Positions 1-7,151 of a stretch of 14,170 nt of DNA are shown in pieces (the stretch's first letter is position 1; each line of letters opens with the position of its first letter). This DNA comes from Chitinophagaceae bacterium (lineage in GTDB: Bacteria > Bacteroidota > Bacteroidia > Chitinophagales > Chitinophagaceae). Location: NCBI GenBank assembly GCA_025455205.1, contig JALOMZ010000023.1:1-14170 (forward strand), read 5' to 3'. The position numbers were made by a program, and so were the translations under genes. Under the pieces are notes generated by a model. The model was not told the DNA's origin. It ran no database searches and was given only the letters and a program-made list of their open reading frames with translations.

Positions 1-850
1 CATCGGGCGCAGCACTGAGGTTTTCAATGGCAATGCTGGTGCGCTGTGGCGGTATGTACAACTGCAGGTAAGGATAGTGCTGGTGGGCGTGGATCTTCAA
101 CTGCACACCCAATGCCTGGTTGGTGAGGGTGCAGGCGGGTTGGTCTGTAGCCGGTTTCAGGAGGAAGCAGTTGTCAAGCTGGGTATCACCCAGCAGTGCG
201 CCCTCCGTGAAGCGGGTGTCGGGCAGTAACTCGCCGGTGGGGATGAGCTCCTCGTTGAACTCGAGCATGGTATCGGAGGCGATCTGCATGTGCAATGCAT
301 CCACCGGAGCACCCAGGGAGAAATACGGATGCCAGCCATCGGAAACCGGAATGGGCTGGCTGTACCGGTTGGTTACCTCTGTGGTGATGGTGAGCCTGTT
401 CTGCTGGGAAAGCGTATAGGTTACCACGATATCGTAGGGGAAGGGATAGCCATCGTCGGAACCGGCATAATGGTGTTTCAGCACCACCATGGCCAGCTGC
501 TCATTGGCATCGTGGCTGATCACATCAAAGGGCACATCGTACAGCAAACCATGGATGGGCACGCCGTTGAGCTTGTATTTGCCGATGTGGTAGGTGTGTC
601 CGCCAAAGCTGTACTGTCCGCCATTCAGCCGGCATACATAGGGTGAGAGCTTGCAGCTGCGGAAGCCTTTGGATTCGGCATGCCGGGCAAAATCATTCAC
701 ATCGGAATAGCCCATGATCACCTGCAGCGGACTGCCCTGGTGGTTGTAGGTCCAATTATTCAGTATGGCGCCTTCCATAGGCCAGATGTCGATGGTGGAG
801 GTGCCGGAGCTGAGTTGCACTTTGCTGGGCAGGATGTTGGTGTAATACAT
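1..850 (-). CDS. Aldose 1-epimerase family protein (partial, C-terminus beyond window edge)
   Basis: This gene would interconvert the alpha and beta anomers of an aldose sugar (mutarotase activity, galactose-mutarotase fold, cytoplasmic). Reading the minus strand from the ATG at 850 gives 283 uninterrupted residues that begin MYYTNILPSK and run off the window. Family landmarks are visible: a VPIHGLLYD segment with His100, a SDGWHPYF segment with His174 (the two histidines expected to bind or protonate the sugar ring oxygen), and IENLSAAPD near the end, with Glu276 as the expected general base. The family usually ends 10-20 residues after this motif, so little is missing. The start is fixed by an in-frame TAG at 869-871, with no other ATG between. 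It is divergent from gpsA across 166 nt. There is no signal peptide. The substrate cannot be read from sequence; it belongs to the broad GalM/LacX-like group rather than to a proven galM. Confidence 0.88.
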   Translation of the reverse strand, partial: MYYTNILPSKVQLSSGTSTIDIWPMEGAILNNWTYNHQGSPLQVIMGYSDVNDFARHAESKGFRSCKLSPYVCRLNGGQYSFGGHTYHIGKYKLNGVPIHGLLYDVPFDVISHDANEQLAMVVLKHHYAGSDDGYPFPYDIVVTYTLSQQNRLTITTEVTNRYSQPIPVSDGWHPYFSLGAPVDALHMQIASDTMLEFNEELIPTGELLPDTRFTEGALLGDTQLDNCFLLKPATDQPACTLTNQALGVQLKIHAHQHYPYLQLYIPPQRTSIAIENLSAAPD

Positions 851-971
851 ATGGTAAAAGTACAGCAGCTATTTTGTTTGTAGGGATTATGGCCTAATCA
901 TTTTTGCCGTTCGGGTAGCAGGCTGCTGCCTCTTTGCCTCCGGTCTTGGCAGGGCAGAAGTGGCGGCTGAT

Positions 972-1001
972 TTTGATGGGCGCCGGGGGTTGTTTATTTT
1001 G
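972..1001 (+). promoter_or_regulatory. Probable Bacteroidota-type promoter of gpsA
   Basis: A TTTG at 972-975 is followed after 18 nt by TTATTTTG at 994-1001, which differs from the Bacteroidota -7 consensus TAnnTTTG at one position. The spacing lies in the usual range for the major sigma factor of this phylum. The box ends 15 nt before the gpsA ATG, so the 5' leader would be very short. The rest of the 851-1016 gap shows no gene or clear terminator. Assignment rests on consensus match only. Confidence 0.45.
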
Positions 1002-1016
1002 CGCCAAATAGCAGGC

Positions 1017-2027
1017 ATGCAAATTGGAATTCTGGGAGGAGGAAGCTGGGCAACAGCGCTGGCGAAGATGCTGACCGATAACGGCCACTCTATCTATTGG
1101 TGGTTGCGCAACGAGAAGACCATTGAACATATCCGCAGACGGCGACATAATCCGCAGTACCTGAGTAGCGTGTATTTCAATCCGCAGCTGCTCACATTGT
1201 CGGCGCAGGTGGAGGAAGTCATTGCAGCCTGCGATGCCGTGGTGGTGTGTATTCCGAGTTCCTACCTGCTCTCCGCCCTCGAAGGCTTGCCGGCAGATTG
1301 CTTCAGGGGCAAGAAGATTATTTCGGCTGTAAAGGGCATTTTACCCAACGACAGCCACCAGCTGCTGAATGAATACCTGCACGAGCATTTCCAGGTGCCG
1401 GTGGAGGATTATTTTACCATCATGGGCCCCTGTCATGCCGAGGAGGTGGCGGCAGAGAAATTGTCCTACCTCACATTCAGTGGTGAAGATGTGGCCATGG
1501 CACAGCAGATAGCCGAGCATTTTCGTACCTATTACCTCAACACCGTGGTGAACCACGATATATGGGGCACCCAGTATGCCGCCGTGCTGAAGAATATTTA
1601 TGCCGTAGGGGCAGGTATTGCCCACGGGCTGGAATATGGTGATAATTTCCTGAGTGTGTACATTGCTAATGTGGCCGATGAGATGGTGGCCTTCCTGAAG
1701 AAGGTGATGGACACCAAGCAGGCGCCCGATGCCGGCAAGATCAACTATGCCAGCAGCGTGTACCTGGGCGACCTGCTGGTTACCTGCTATTCACTGTTCA
1801 GCCGTAACCGCACTTTCGGCAATATGATCGGCAAAGGATATTCGGTTAAAGTGGCACAGCTGGAGATGAACATGGTGGCCGAGGGCTACCCGGCCAGCAA
1901 GGGCTTGTATTTCACCAACCAGACCATGGGGGCGCATACGCCTATTGCGGAAACCATATACCGCATACTCTGGGAGCAATTGCCGGCGGAAGAAGGTTTC
2001 CGTTCCATTGAGCAAGTGCTCAAATAA
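1017..2027 (+). CDS. gpsA: NAD(P)+-dependent glycerol-3-phosphate dehydrogenase
   Basis: The enzyme reduces dihydroxyacetone phosphate to sn-glycerol 3-phosphate with NAD(P)H, supplying the backbone for phospholipid synthesis in the cytoplasm. The 336-residue product has the family's usual length. The N-terminal Rossmann fold starts at once with MQIGILGGGSWATALA (GxGxxA dinucleotide loop, residues 7-12). SAVKGI carries Lys106, and MGPCHAEEV follows. The C-terminal helical domain has KNIYAVGAG with Lys192, the expected catalytic lysine, then GLEYGDN, and Asp252 in GDLLVTCYSLFSRNRTFG, the substrate-binding signature. I chose the ATG at 1017 because the Rossmann strand begins there. The open frame extends upstream to 960, but those 19 residues are unlike the family and overlap the promoter. 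It is probably monocistronic, perhaps with the small ORF downstream. Confidence 0.96.
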   Translation: MQIGILGGGSWATALAKMLTDNGHSIYWWLRNEKTIEHIRRRRHNPQYLSSVYFNPQLLTLSAQVEEVIAACDAVVVCIPSSYLLSALEGLPADCFRGKKIISAVKGILPNDSHQLLNEYLHEHFQVPVEDYFTIMGPCHAEEVAAEKLSYLTFSGEDVAMAQQIAEHFRTYYLNTVVNHDIWGTQYAAVLKNIYAVGAGIAHGLEYGDNFLSVYIANVADEMVAFLKKVMDTKQAPDAGKINYASSVYLGDLLVTCYSLFSRNRTFGNMIGKGYSVKVAQLEMNMVAEGYPASKGLYFTNQTMGAHTPIAETIYRILWEQLPAEEGFRSIEQVLK

Positions 2028-2132
2028 GATTCCTGCCTTTCATCCCTTATCTGCAGGCCAGCGTGGCATTTGGCAATCCTTTAGCGTGGGGCGGATGTAA
2101 CTTGTGGGCTATGCCTGCGTTCTAATGATTAT

Positions 2133-2252
2133 ATGATGCCCCTGTCGATTAGTATATATGGACCGTTATTTGCCCTTGGGACCCTTGCCCTGGTAGCAGG
2201 GGTGAATGCATTCCGTGCCATTTTCAGGCGGAGCAGGAACATTATTTCCTGA
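2133..2252 (+). CDS. Possible small single-helix membrane peptide (39 aa)
   Basis: An ATG at 2133 (alternatively 2136) opens a 39-codon frame. The peptide begins MMPLSISIYG, has a hydrophobic stretch of about 17 residues (roughly 10-26) that could span a membrane once, and ends in a basic tail, FRAIFRRSRN. This hydrophobic-then-positive layout is common in real small membrane proteins. Its TGA overlaps the hemW stop codon inside the palindrome TGATCA at 2250-2255, so the two genes abut tail to tail. Upstream, TTTG at 2069-2072 and TAACTTG at 2098-2104 loosely resemble a promoter but are 25 nt apart. The remainder of the 2028-2132 spacer shows nothing I can name. I do not recognise the family. 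It could also be a chance frame. Confidence 0.35.
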   Translation: MMPLSISIYGPLFALGTLALVAGVNAFRAIFRRSRNIIS

Positions 2253-3345
2253 TCATTCTTCTAAAAACAGTGAGCTGGCAATATGGTCGGCATAAAGCTT
2301 GCCCGTGGTGGTAAGCACCAGGTGGTTGTTTTGCATCACCAGCCATTCTTTTTTGATAAACTCCTGGGCCGTTCCGGCAAACTCTTGCCAGGCATCGGTA
2401 TGCGCATCGATGCCTGCAATCTGAGGAAGCGTGCTATCCAGGGGTAATCCTTCGATGGTGCGCAACAGGGTCATAATGGTTTCATTAATCCGCATCACCG
2501 GCGACAGTTGTTCGCTTTCAAAAGCAGGCTGGCCTGCCATCAGCTGGCTGATGTAGAGGGCATTGTTGGGAATATTCCACCAGCGGGTAAAGGCGCCATT
2601 GAATGAGTGGGCCGATGGTCCGAATCCATAATAGGGCTTACCCTGCCAATAGCTGCTGTTGTGCCGGCTGCGCATGCCGGGCAGGGCAAAATTGGAAATT
2701 TCATAATGTTCATATCGCTGCGTGGCAAGCAGATCCATCAGCAGAAGGAATTGTTCCGCCTGCAGGGAATCGCTGGGTGGTTGCACCTTGCCTTTGCGGA
2801 TAAAATGATGGAGGGCTGTTTTCTCTTCCACGGTGAGGGCATAGCAGCTCAGGTGCGGCACCTGCAGGGATACGGCGGTTTCAATATTCTGCTGCCACCT
2901 GGCCGTAGACATGCCGGGTACCCCATAGATCAGGTCAATGCTAAGGTTGGTGATGCCGGCATCCTGTGCATCTGCATGATTGCACGCCAATGCTCAGCCG
3001 GTTGATGCCCATAGACACCAGCTCCCGGATCTTATCGGGCTTCAGGTCGTCGGGGTTGGCTTCCAGGGTAAGTTCTGCGTTGGCACTCACCGAAAAACGC
3101 TGGTTGATCTTTTCCAGGATGGTCTCCAGTTCCTGCTGATTCAGCAGGCTGGGGGTGCCGCCGCCAAAATAGATAGTGTCTGCCTGCCGGTCTATGGGTT
3201 GTTCACCGGGAAACTGCAGCAGATCCAGTTCCCGCAACAATGCTTCCACGAATTCGTTTTTGCGGTGCAGGGAGGTGGAGAAATGGAAATTGCAGTAATG
3301 GCATGCCTTGCTGCAAAAAGGGATATGGATATAGATGCCAGCCAT
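2253..3345 (-). pseudogene. hemW: hemW, radical-SAM heme chaperone, disrupted by an internal frame-shifting deletion
   Basis: HemW binds heme and a [4Fe-4S] cluster and delivers heme to target proteins. It is often misannotated as oxygen-independent coproporphyrinogen oxidase. The N-terminal half starts at 3345 with MAGIYIHIPFC and carries CSKACHYC, the CxxxCxxC cluster motif. It lacks the extra cysteine of true HemN, which supports HemW. GGGTPS (SAM binding) and INRLSIGVQS follow, ending at residue 123; the frame then runs into nonsense and a TAG at 2941-2943. The C-terminal half continues in another frame from about 2978 (DAQDAGITNLSIDLIYG) through a normal HemW C-terminal domain to TGA at 2253. 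No bases separate the halves, yet the conserved block that follows GVQS in the family (QSF...R.H-like) is absent. I estimate about 60-70 nt lost, with length equal to 2 modulo 3. This could be a true pseudogene or an assembly error. A start at 3369 is possible but less likely. Confidence 0.85.
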
Positions 3346-3385
3346 GTGTACAGCACCAAAGGTGCACATTATGGGGGCAACAATT

Positions 3386-3393
3386 TAGTTTTG
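3386..3393 (+). promoter_or_regulatory. Probable -7 box (TAGTTTTG) for the Omp85-DUF4271-hemD unit
   Basis: TAGTTTTG matches the Bacteroidota -7 consensus TAnnTTTG exactly and lies in the 53-nt divergent gap between hemW and the outer-membrane protein gene. No clear -33 TTTG is found 17-23 nt upstream. The box ends only 5 nt before the ATG at 3399, so transcription would begin at or just inside the start codon unless a later start or another promoter is used. A 5-bp inverted repeat, GCACC/GGTGC around AAA, lies at 3353-3365. Confidence 0.35.
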
Positions 3394-3398
3394 ATCAT

Positions 3399-5177
3399 AT
3401 GCGCACCTGGATGATCCTGCTTTTGTTATTTGCCTGCTGGCCTTTCCGGCTGATGGCGCAGGGCAGGTACAGGGTGCAATACCAACCAGAGCGCTCCGCT
3501 GCCGACATGGGCGGGCTGCGGCTGTCAGCCGTGTTCAATTCCCGGGAGGATGCACAACGCTACATTGAGCAGTTGCCGGCACGTCTGGTTGCCCGGGGCT
3601 ATTTGGCAGCGTCCGTTGACTCGGCCCGGTATGACAGCACTGTTGCCTCCGTATGGCTGTATACGGGCGAACGCTATCGCTGGCGTCATTTGCGGTACGA
3701 CAGCACGGCCACAGCCTGGATGGACAGGATGCCGGGCAGGAATCTCCGCATGCCGGATAATGCACCCCTGCCACCCGACAGCCTGCAGCAGCTGCTGCTG
3801 CAATACCTGGCCAGCCAGGGCTATCCCTTTGCCGGCCTGGCCTGGGATAGTGTGCATATTGAAAACGGCTGGCTGGATGCACGCATGGTGCTCACAACAG
3901 GCCCTCCCTATAAGCTGGACAGCATTGTGCAAACGGGCACGGCCCGCTTCAACAGGCATTTCCTCTACCGCTACCTGCAGCTCAGGCCCGGCATGCCCTA
4001 CAACCAGCAGCTGCTGGAACAGGCCGACCAGCGGCTTGATGAACTGCTTTTTGCAGAGCGGAAAAAGCCCTCGGAAATGCAAATGCTGGGCACTGGCGGC
4101 GTGTACAACGTATTCCTCGATACCCGTCGCAGCAATGTGTTCAACGTATTGCTGGGTGCCATGCCCGCCAGTACCCAAACGCCCGGGGAGCAACTGCTCA
4201 TCACGGGCGATGTGAACCTGCTGCTGCGCAATGCCCTGGGGGCAGGGGAGACCATTGCGGCCAACTGGCAGCAACTGCAGTACAAATCGCCGCGCATTAA
4301 CCTGCTCTACCAGCAACCCTATCTGTTCAGCAACCGCGCCGGCATTGATTTCCAGTTCGACCTGTTCCGAAAGGATACCCAGTTCCTTAATCTGCAGTTC
4401 CGCCTGGGCATACCCTACCAGATCAGCCTGCAGCAGACCGGCAAAGTGTTTTACCAATTGCAGCGGAACAACGTAGCCTATGTGGATACAGCCCTTGTGA
4501 TGCAAACCAGGCAGTTGCCCGACCTGGCCGACTTTACCGTATCTAACCTGGGGGTGGAATGGAGCCTGGAGGCCACCGATTACCGCTACAACCCGCGCCG
4601 CGGCACCCAGGCGCAGGTGCTGTCCCTCGGCGGATTGAAAACCATACGCCCCAATAACACCATCACCAACCTCAAGGATCCGGCAGACCCTTCGTACGAT
4701 TATGGCAACCTATACGATACCGTGCAGCTGCGCACCTACCAGCTGCGCATAAAGGGTTCACTGGCCCGGTATTTCCCGTTGGGCAGGCAGGCCACTGTGC
4801 AAACGGCGGTACAGGGTGGCTGGCTGCAGAGCGCCAACTACTACCGCAACGAGCTGTTCCAGATTGGGGGATACAAGTTGCTGCGAGGTTTTGATGAGGA
4901 ATCCATTTATGCCCGAGGCTATCTCACCGGCACCCTGGAATACCGGTACCTCACCGCGCGAAATGGCTATCTGTTTGCCTTTGCCGATGGCGGGTTGGTG
5001 CAGTATAAAGACCAGCAACAGCAATTCGCCAATCGTTATGTTGGGGCGGGCCTGGGCATTCACTTCCAAACACGCAATGCGGTGGTTAACCTCAGCTGGG
5101 CCATTGGTAAGCGCAACGACCTGCCCCTCGACCTGCGGCAATCGAAGATCCACCTGGGCTTTGTAAACTATTTCTGA
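3399..5177 (+). CDS. Omp85-superfamily outer-membrane protein (BamA/TamA-like)
   Basis: This is a 592-residue protein predicted to insert in the outer membrane as a 16-strand barrel of the type that assembles or secretes other proteins. It begins MRTWMILLLLFACWPFRLMAQ, a signal peptide with cleavage near residue 21. Residues of about 40-240 hold short alpha/beta units resembling POTRA modules (for example residues ending in FNRHFLYRYLQLRPGMPYNQQ). The C-terminal half alternates polar and hydrophobic residues as barrel strands do. It contains LRGF at residues 495-498, matching the (V/L)RG(F/Y) loop-6 motif of Omp85 proteins, and ends in a terminal phenylalanine (VNYF) as outer-membrane proteins do. 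The start at 3399 was chosen because the signal peptide begins there; the frame is open back to 3240, but that part overlaps hemW and looks non-coding. It is followed by the DUF4271 gene after 53 nt. It is shorter than BamA, so it is probably a TamA-like paralogue; its cargo is unknown. Confidence 0.85.
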   Translation: MRTWMILLLLFACWPFRLMAQGRYRVQYQPERSAADMGGLRLSAVFNSREDAQRYIEQLPARLVARGYLAASVDSARYDSTVASVWLYTGERYRWRHLRYDSTATAWMDRMPGRNLRMPDNAPLPPDSLQQLLLQYLASQGYPFAGLAWDSVHIENGWLDARMVLTTGPPYKLDSIVQTGTARFNRHFLYRYLQLRPGMPYNQQLLEQADQRLDELLFAERKKPSEMQMLGTGGVYNVFLDTRRSNVFNVLLGAMPASTQTPGEQLLITGDVNLLLRNALGAGETIAANWQQLQYKSPRINLLYQQPYLFSNRAGIDFQFDLFRKDTQFLNLQFRLGIPYQISLQQTGKVFYQLQRNNVAYVDTALVMQTRQLPDLADFTVSNLGVEWSLEATDYRYNPRRGTQAQVLSLGGLKTIRPNNTITNLKDPADPSYDYGNLYDTVQLRTYQLRIKGSLARYFPLGRQATVQTAVQGGWLQSANYYRNELFQIGGYKLLRGFDEESIYARGYLTGTLEYRYLTARNGYLFAFADGGLVQYKDQQQQFANRYVGAGLGIHFQTRNAVVNLSWAIGKRNDLPLDLRQSKIHLGFVNYF

Positions 5178-5230
5178 ACAGCTGTGTATTTCAGCGCCGG
5201 GGTATGGTGGGCATGGGTATTTTTGTCCCC

Positions 5231-6172
5231 ATGGGTTTCTTGCGCCGTCTTCTCGTTTTGGCTGCTGTTGTGATTCCGGCGCTGCTGGCTTCCGGGCGCT
5301 TGGCGGCGCAGGACAGCACCGTGCAGGAGGATACGCCGCTGGTGTTGCAGCCCGCTGTTGCAACACCTGATTCCCTGTCACCGGCCACCACGGATACCCT
5401 GGCCCGCCCCCCGGCGATCGTGGAGCCAGATACCACCCTGGCATTCTTCAACCAGCTGAACCCCTTCATTGATACCGGAGGCAGCCTGTTCTACCGGATG
5501 GAATCTTCCTTTGAGCCTCCCAACAAAGACCTGCTCTTTTACTGGCTGGCTGGCGGTGTGCTGGTGCTTGGCATCATCCGGATCGCCTTCTCGAAGTATT
5601 TCTCCGACATGCTGCGCATTTTCAGCCAGACCACCTTCCGCCAGAAGGCCATTCGCGACCAGCTGGTGCAAAACAGGCTGGCTTCCCTGCTCATGAATCT
5701 CTTCTTCTGTTTTTCTGCCGGCACTTTTCTGTACCAGCTGGGAGCATACAGGCAATGGTTCGGCCCCGGAACGGTGTGGTGGCAGCAATCAGTGCTTTGC
5801 ATGGCCTTTGTGGCGGCCGTATACGCAGTTAAATACATGACCATCCACCTGAGCGGCTGGCTCTTTGGCCTCCGCGAACTGGCCGATACCTATACATTCA
5901 TGGTTTTTCTGGTCAACAAAGTAGTGGGTATCATGCTGTTGCCGGCCTCCATTGCCCTGGCGCTGGGAGTGGCCGACCTGAAGGCGATGATGGTGGTGGC
6001 CAGCCTTTTCGGGCTGGGATTCCTGTTCCTGTACCGCTATGTGCTGGCCGTGCCGCTGCTCCGTCAGCATGTTCGGGTGATTCCCTTCCACTTTTTTATT
6101 TACTTTTGCGCTTTCGAAATTGTACCCGTGCTGGTGATTTATAGATGGATGTTGTCTATCATTGGCCAGTAA
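5231..6172 (+). CDS. DUF4271 domain-containing polytopic membrane protein
   Basis: This protein has unknown function and about 313 residues. From the ATG at 5231 it begins MGFLRRLLVLAAVVIPALLA, a signal-like helix ending near LAAQ. A Pro/Thr/Asp-rich linker of about 60 residues (DTTLAFFNQLNPF at its end) follows, then about six hydrophobic segments, starting at LLFYWLAGGVLVLG and ending at the C-terminal FEIVPVLVIYRWML. The membrane core and its position directly before hemD fit DUF4271, a family I know from Bacteroidota genomes in that position. The frame is open from 5204, giving a nine-residue longer start (MVGMGIFVPM...). I prefer 5231 because the charged n-region then sits at the very start. 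It is likely co-transcribed with the upstream Omp85 gene and with hemD, 33 nt downstream. Confidence 0.75.
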   Translation: MGFLRRLLVLAAVVIPALLASGRLAAQDSTVQEDTPLVLQPAVATPDSLSPATTDTLARPPAIVEPDTTLAFFNQLNPFIDTGGSLFYRMESSFEPPNKDLLFYWLAGGVLVLGIIRIAFSKYFSDMLRIFSQTTFRQKAIRDQLVQNRLASLLMNLFFCFSAGTFLYQLGAYRQWFGPGTVWWQQSVLCMAFVAAVYAVKYMTIHLSGWLFGLRELADTYTFMVFLVNKVVGIMLLPASIALALGVADLKAMMVVASLFGLGFLFLYRYVLAVPLLRQHVRVIPFHFFIYFCAFEIVPVLVIYRWMLSIIGQ

Positions 6173-6205
6173 CAATAGTATATACCCGCAACCATTGTGA
6201 ACCAC

Positions 6206-7009
6206 ATGAGCACAAACGGAGCAAAGAGCGGCCCCAAAACGGCCAACAAGCCCCTGCAAATTCTAATCACACAACCCAAGCCAGCTTCTGACAAGTCGCC
6301 CTATTATGAGCTGGAAAGAAAGTATGGTGTACAGCTTGAGTTTCAGCCGTTTATTCAGCTGGAGCCTGTGCCGGCCAAGGAATTCCGCCGGCAAAAGGTA
6401 GACATCGCCAGCTTCACCGCTGTCATTTTCACCAGTCGCAATGCTATTGACCATTTCTTTCGGATTTGTGAAGAAATGCGGCTGACGGTGAGCCAGGATA
6501 CCAAATACTTCTGCATCACCGAGGCCGTGGCCCTGTACCTGCAGAAGTTCATCCTCTACCGCAAGCGCAAGGTGTTCTATGGTGCCGATGGTACCAACAA
6601 GTCGCTGTTCGATGTGATCAACAAACACAAGGAAAACGAACGTTTTCTGTATCCCTGCAGCGAAAACCAGCAGGACAATGAGATCGTGAACTGGCTGAAG
6701 AACAACAAGGTGGAATTCGAAACACCCTATATGTACCGGTCCATCAGTGCTGATGTGAAGGGCCTGCTGACCGAAAAGAGCTTCGACGTCATCTGTTTCT
6801 TCACGCCCAGCGGTGTTCGCAGCCTGTTTGACAATATCCCCAACTACAACCAGAACGGCACCTTTATCGGGGGCTTTGGCAGCAACACGCTCAAAGCCAT
6901 CGAGGACTTTGGATTGAACCTGCACATCAAAGCGCCCCTCCCGGAATCACCCAGCATGATCACTGCGCTGGACCGTTTCCTGGCAGAGAAAGTAGGGAAG
7001 AAGGGATAG
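6206..7009 (+). CDS. hemD: Uroporphyrinogen-III synthase family protein
   Basis: HemD cyclises and inverts ring D of hydroxymethylbilane to give uroporphyrinogen III, the branch point for heme and siroheme, in the cytoplasm. The product is 267 residues from the ATG at 6206, slightly over the family's usual length because of a polar N-terminal tail of about 17 residues before [10 protein letters not shown]. Two alpha/beta lobes are seen. The first carries [11 protein letters not shown] (Thr76-Ser77-Arg78-Asn79) and the second [11 protein letters not shown] (Thr200-Pro-Ser-Gly-Val204), the paired S/T-x-N and S/T-x-S-G-V segments that face the HemD cleft. HemD is poorly conserved, so the call leans partly on the DUF4271 neighbour. 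A GTG at 6197 could add three residues. It is the last gene of its unit, with a strong terminator 38 nt after the stop. Confidence 0.82.
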   Translation: MSTNGAKSGPKTANKPLQILITQPKPASDKSPYYELERKYGVQLEFQPFIQLEPVPAKEFRRQKVDIASFTAVIFTSRNAIDHFFRICEEMRLTVSQDTKYFCITEAVALYLQKFILYRKRKVFYGADGTNKSLFDVINKHKENERFLYPCSENQQDNEIVNWLKNNKVEFETPYMYRSISADVKGLLTEKSFDVICFFTPSGVRSLFDNIPNYNQNGTFIGGFGSNTLKAIEDFGLNLHIKAPLPESPSMITALDRFLAEKVGKKG

Positions 7010-7047
7010 GGAGTTACATCCGATTTCATTTCATAAGAGAATTACTG

Positions 7048-7080
7048 AAAAACGCCGGCACCAAAGCCGGCGTTTTTTTT
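7048..7080 (+). terminator. Rho-independent terminator after hemD
   Basis: AACGCCGGC at 7051-7059 pairs perfectly with GCCGGCGTT at 7066-7074 around the loop ACCAAA. Five upstream A residues (7048-7052) extend the stem against the T run at 7073-7080 (eight T). It is the only canonical terminator with a long U tract in the window and marks the end of the Omp85-DUF4271-hemD unit. The A-run/T-run symmetry means it could also act weakly on the other strand, where no gene approaches it. Confidence 0.9.
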
Positions 7081-7151
7081 CGGGTTTCATAACCCGGGCC
7101 TCCCGGGTGCCTGCACCTTTGGGGAGCGGGGGCACAAAACCCCGGATATCC

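Noticed and set aside
855..862. -7 box (TACTTTTA on the minus strand) for the aldose epimerase gene
   Set aside because: The last base is wrong, there is no -33 element at a fitting distance, and it lies 4 nt from the start codon.
3300..3345. Identification as hemN, coproporphyrinogen III oxidase
   Set aside because: The cluster motif is CxxxCxxC without the following cysteine of HemN, the total length is near 380 rather than 450, and the start MAGIYIHIPFC is HemW-like.
2253..3369. Two separate small genes in place of hemW
   Set aside because: Each half carries different, complementary HemW motifs in the right order, so they are pieces of one gene.
3525..4505. Long open frame of 326 codons on the minus strand inside the Omp85-like gene
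   Set aside because: It is antisense to a gene with clear signal peptide and barrel features. Its His/Gln/Val-rich composition is what GC-rich third positions give on the other strand, and it shows no domain.
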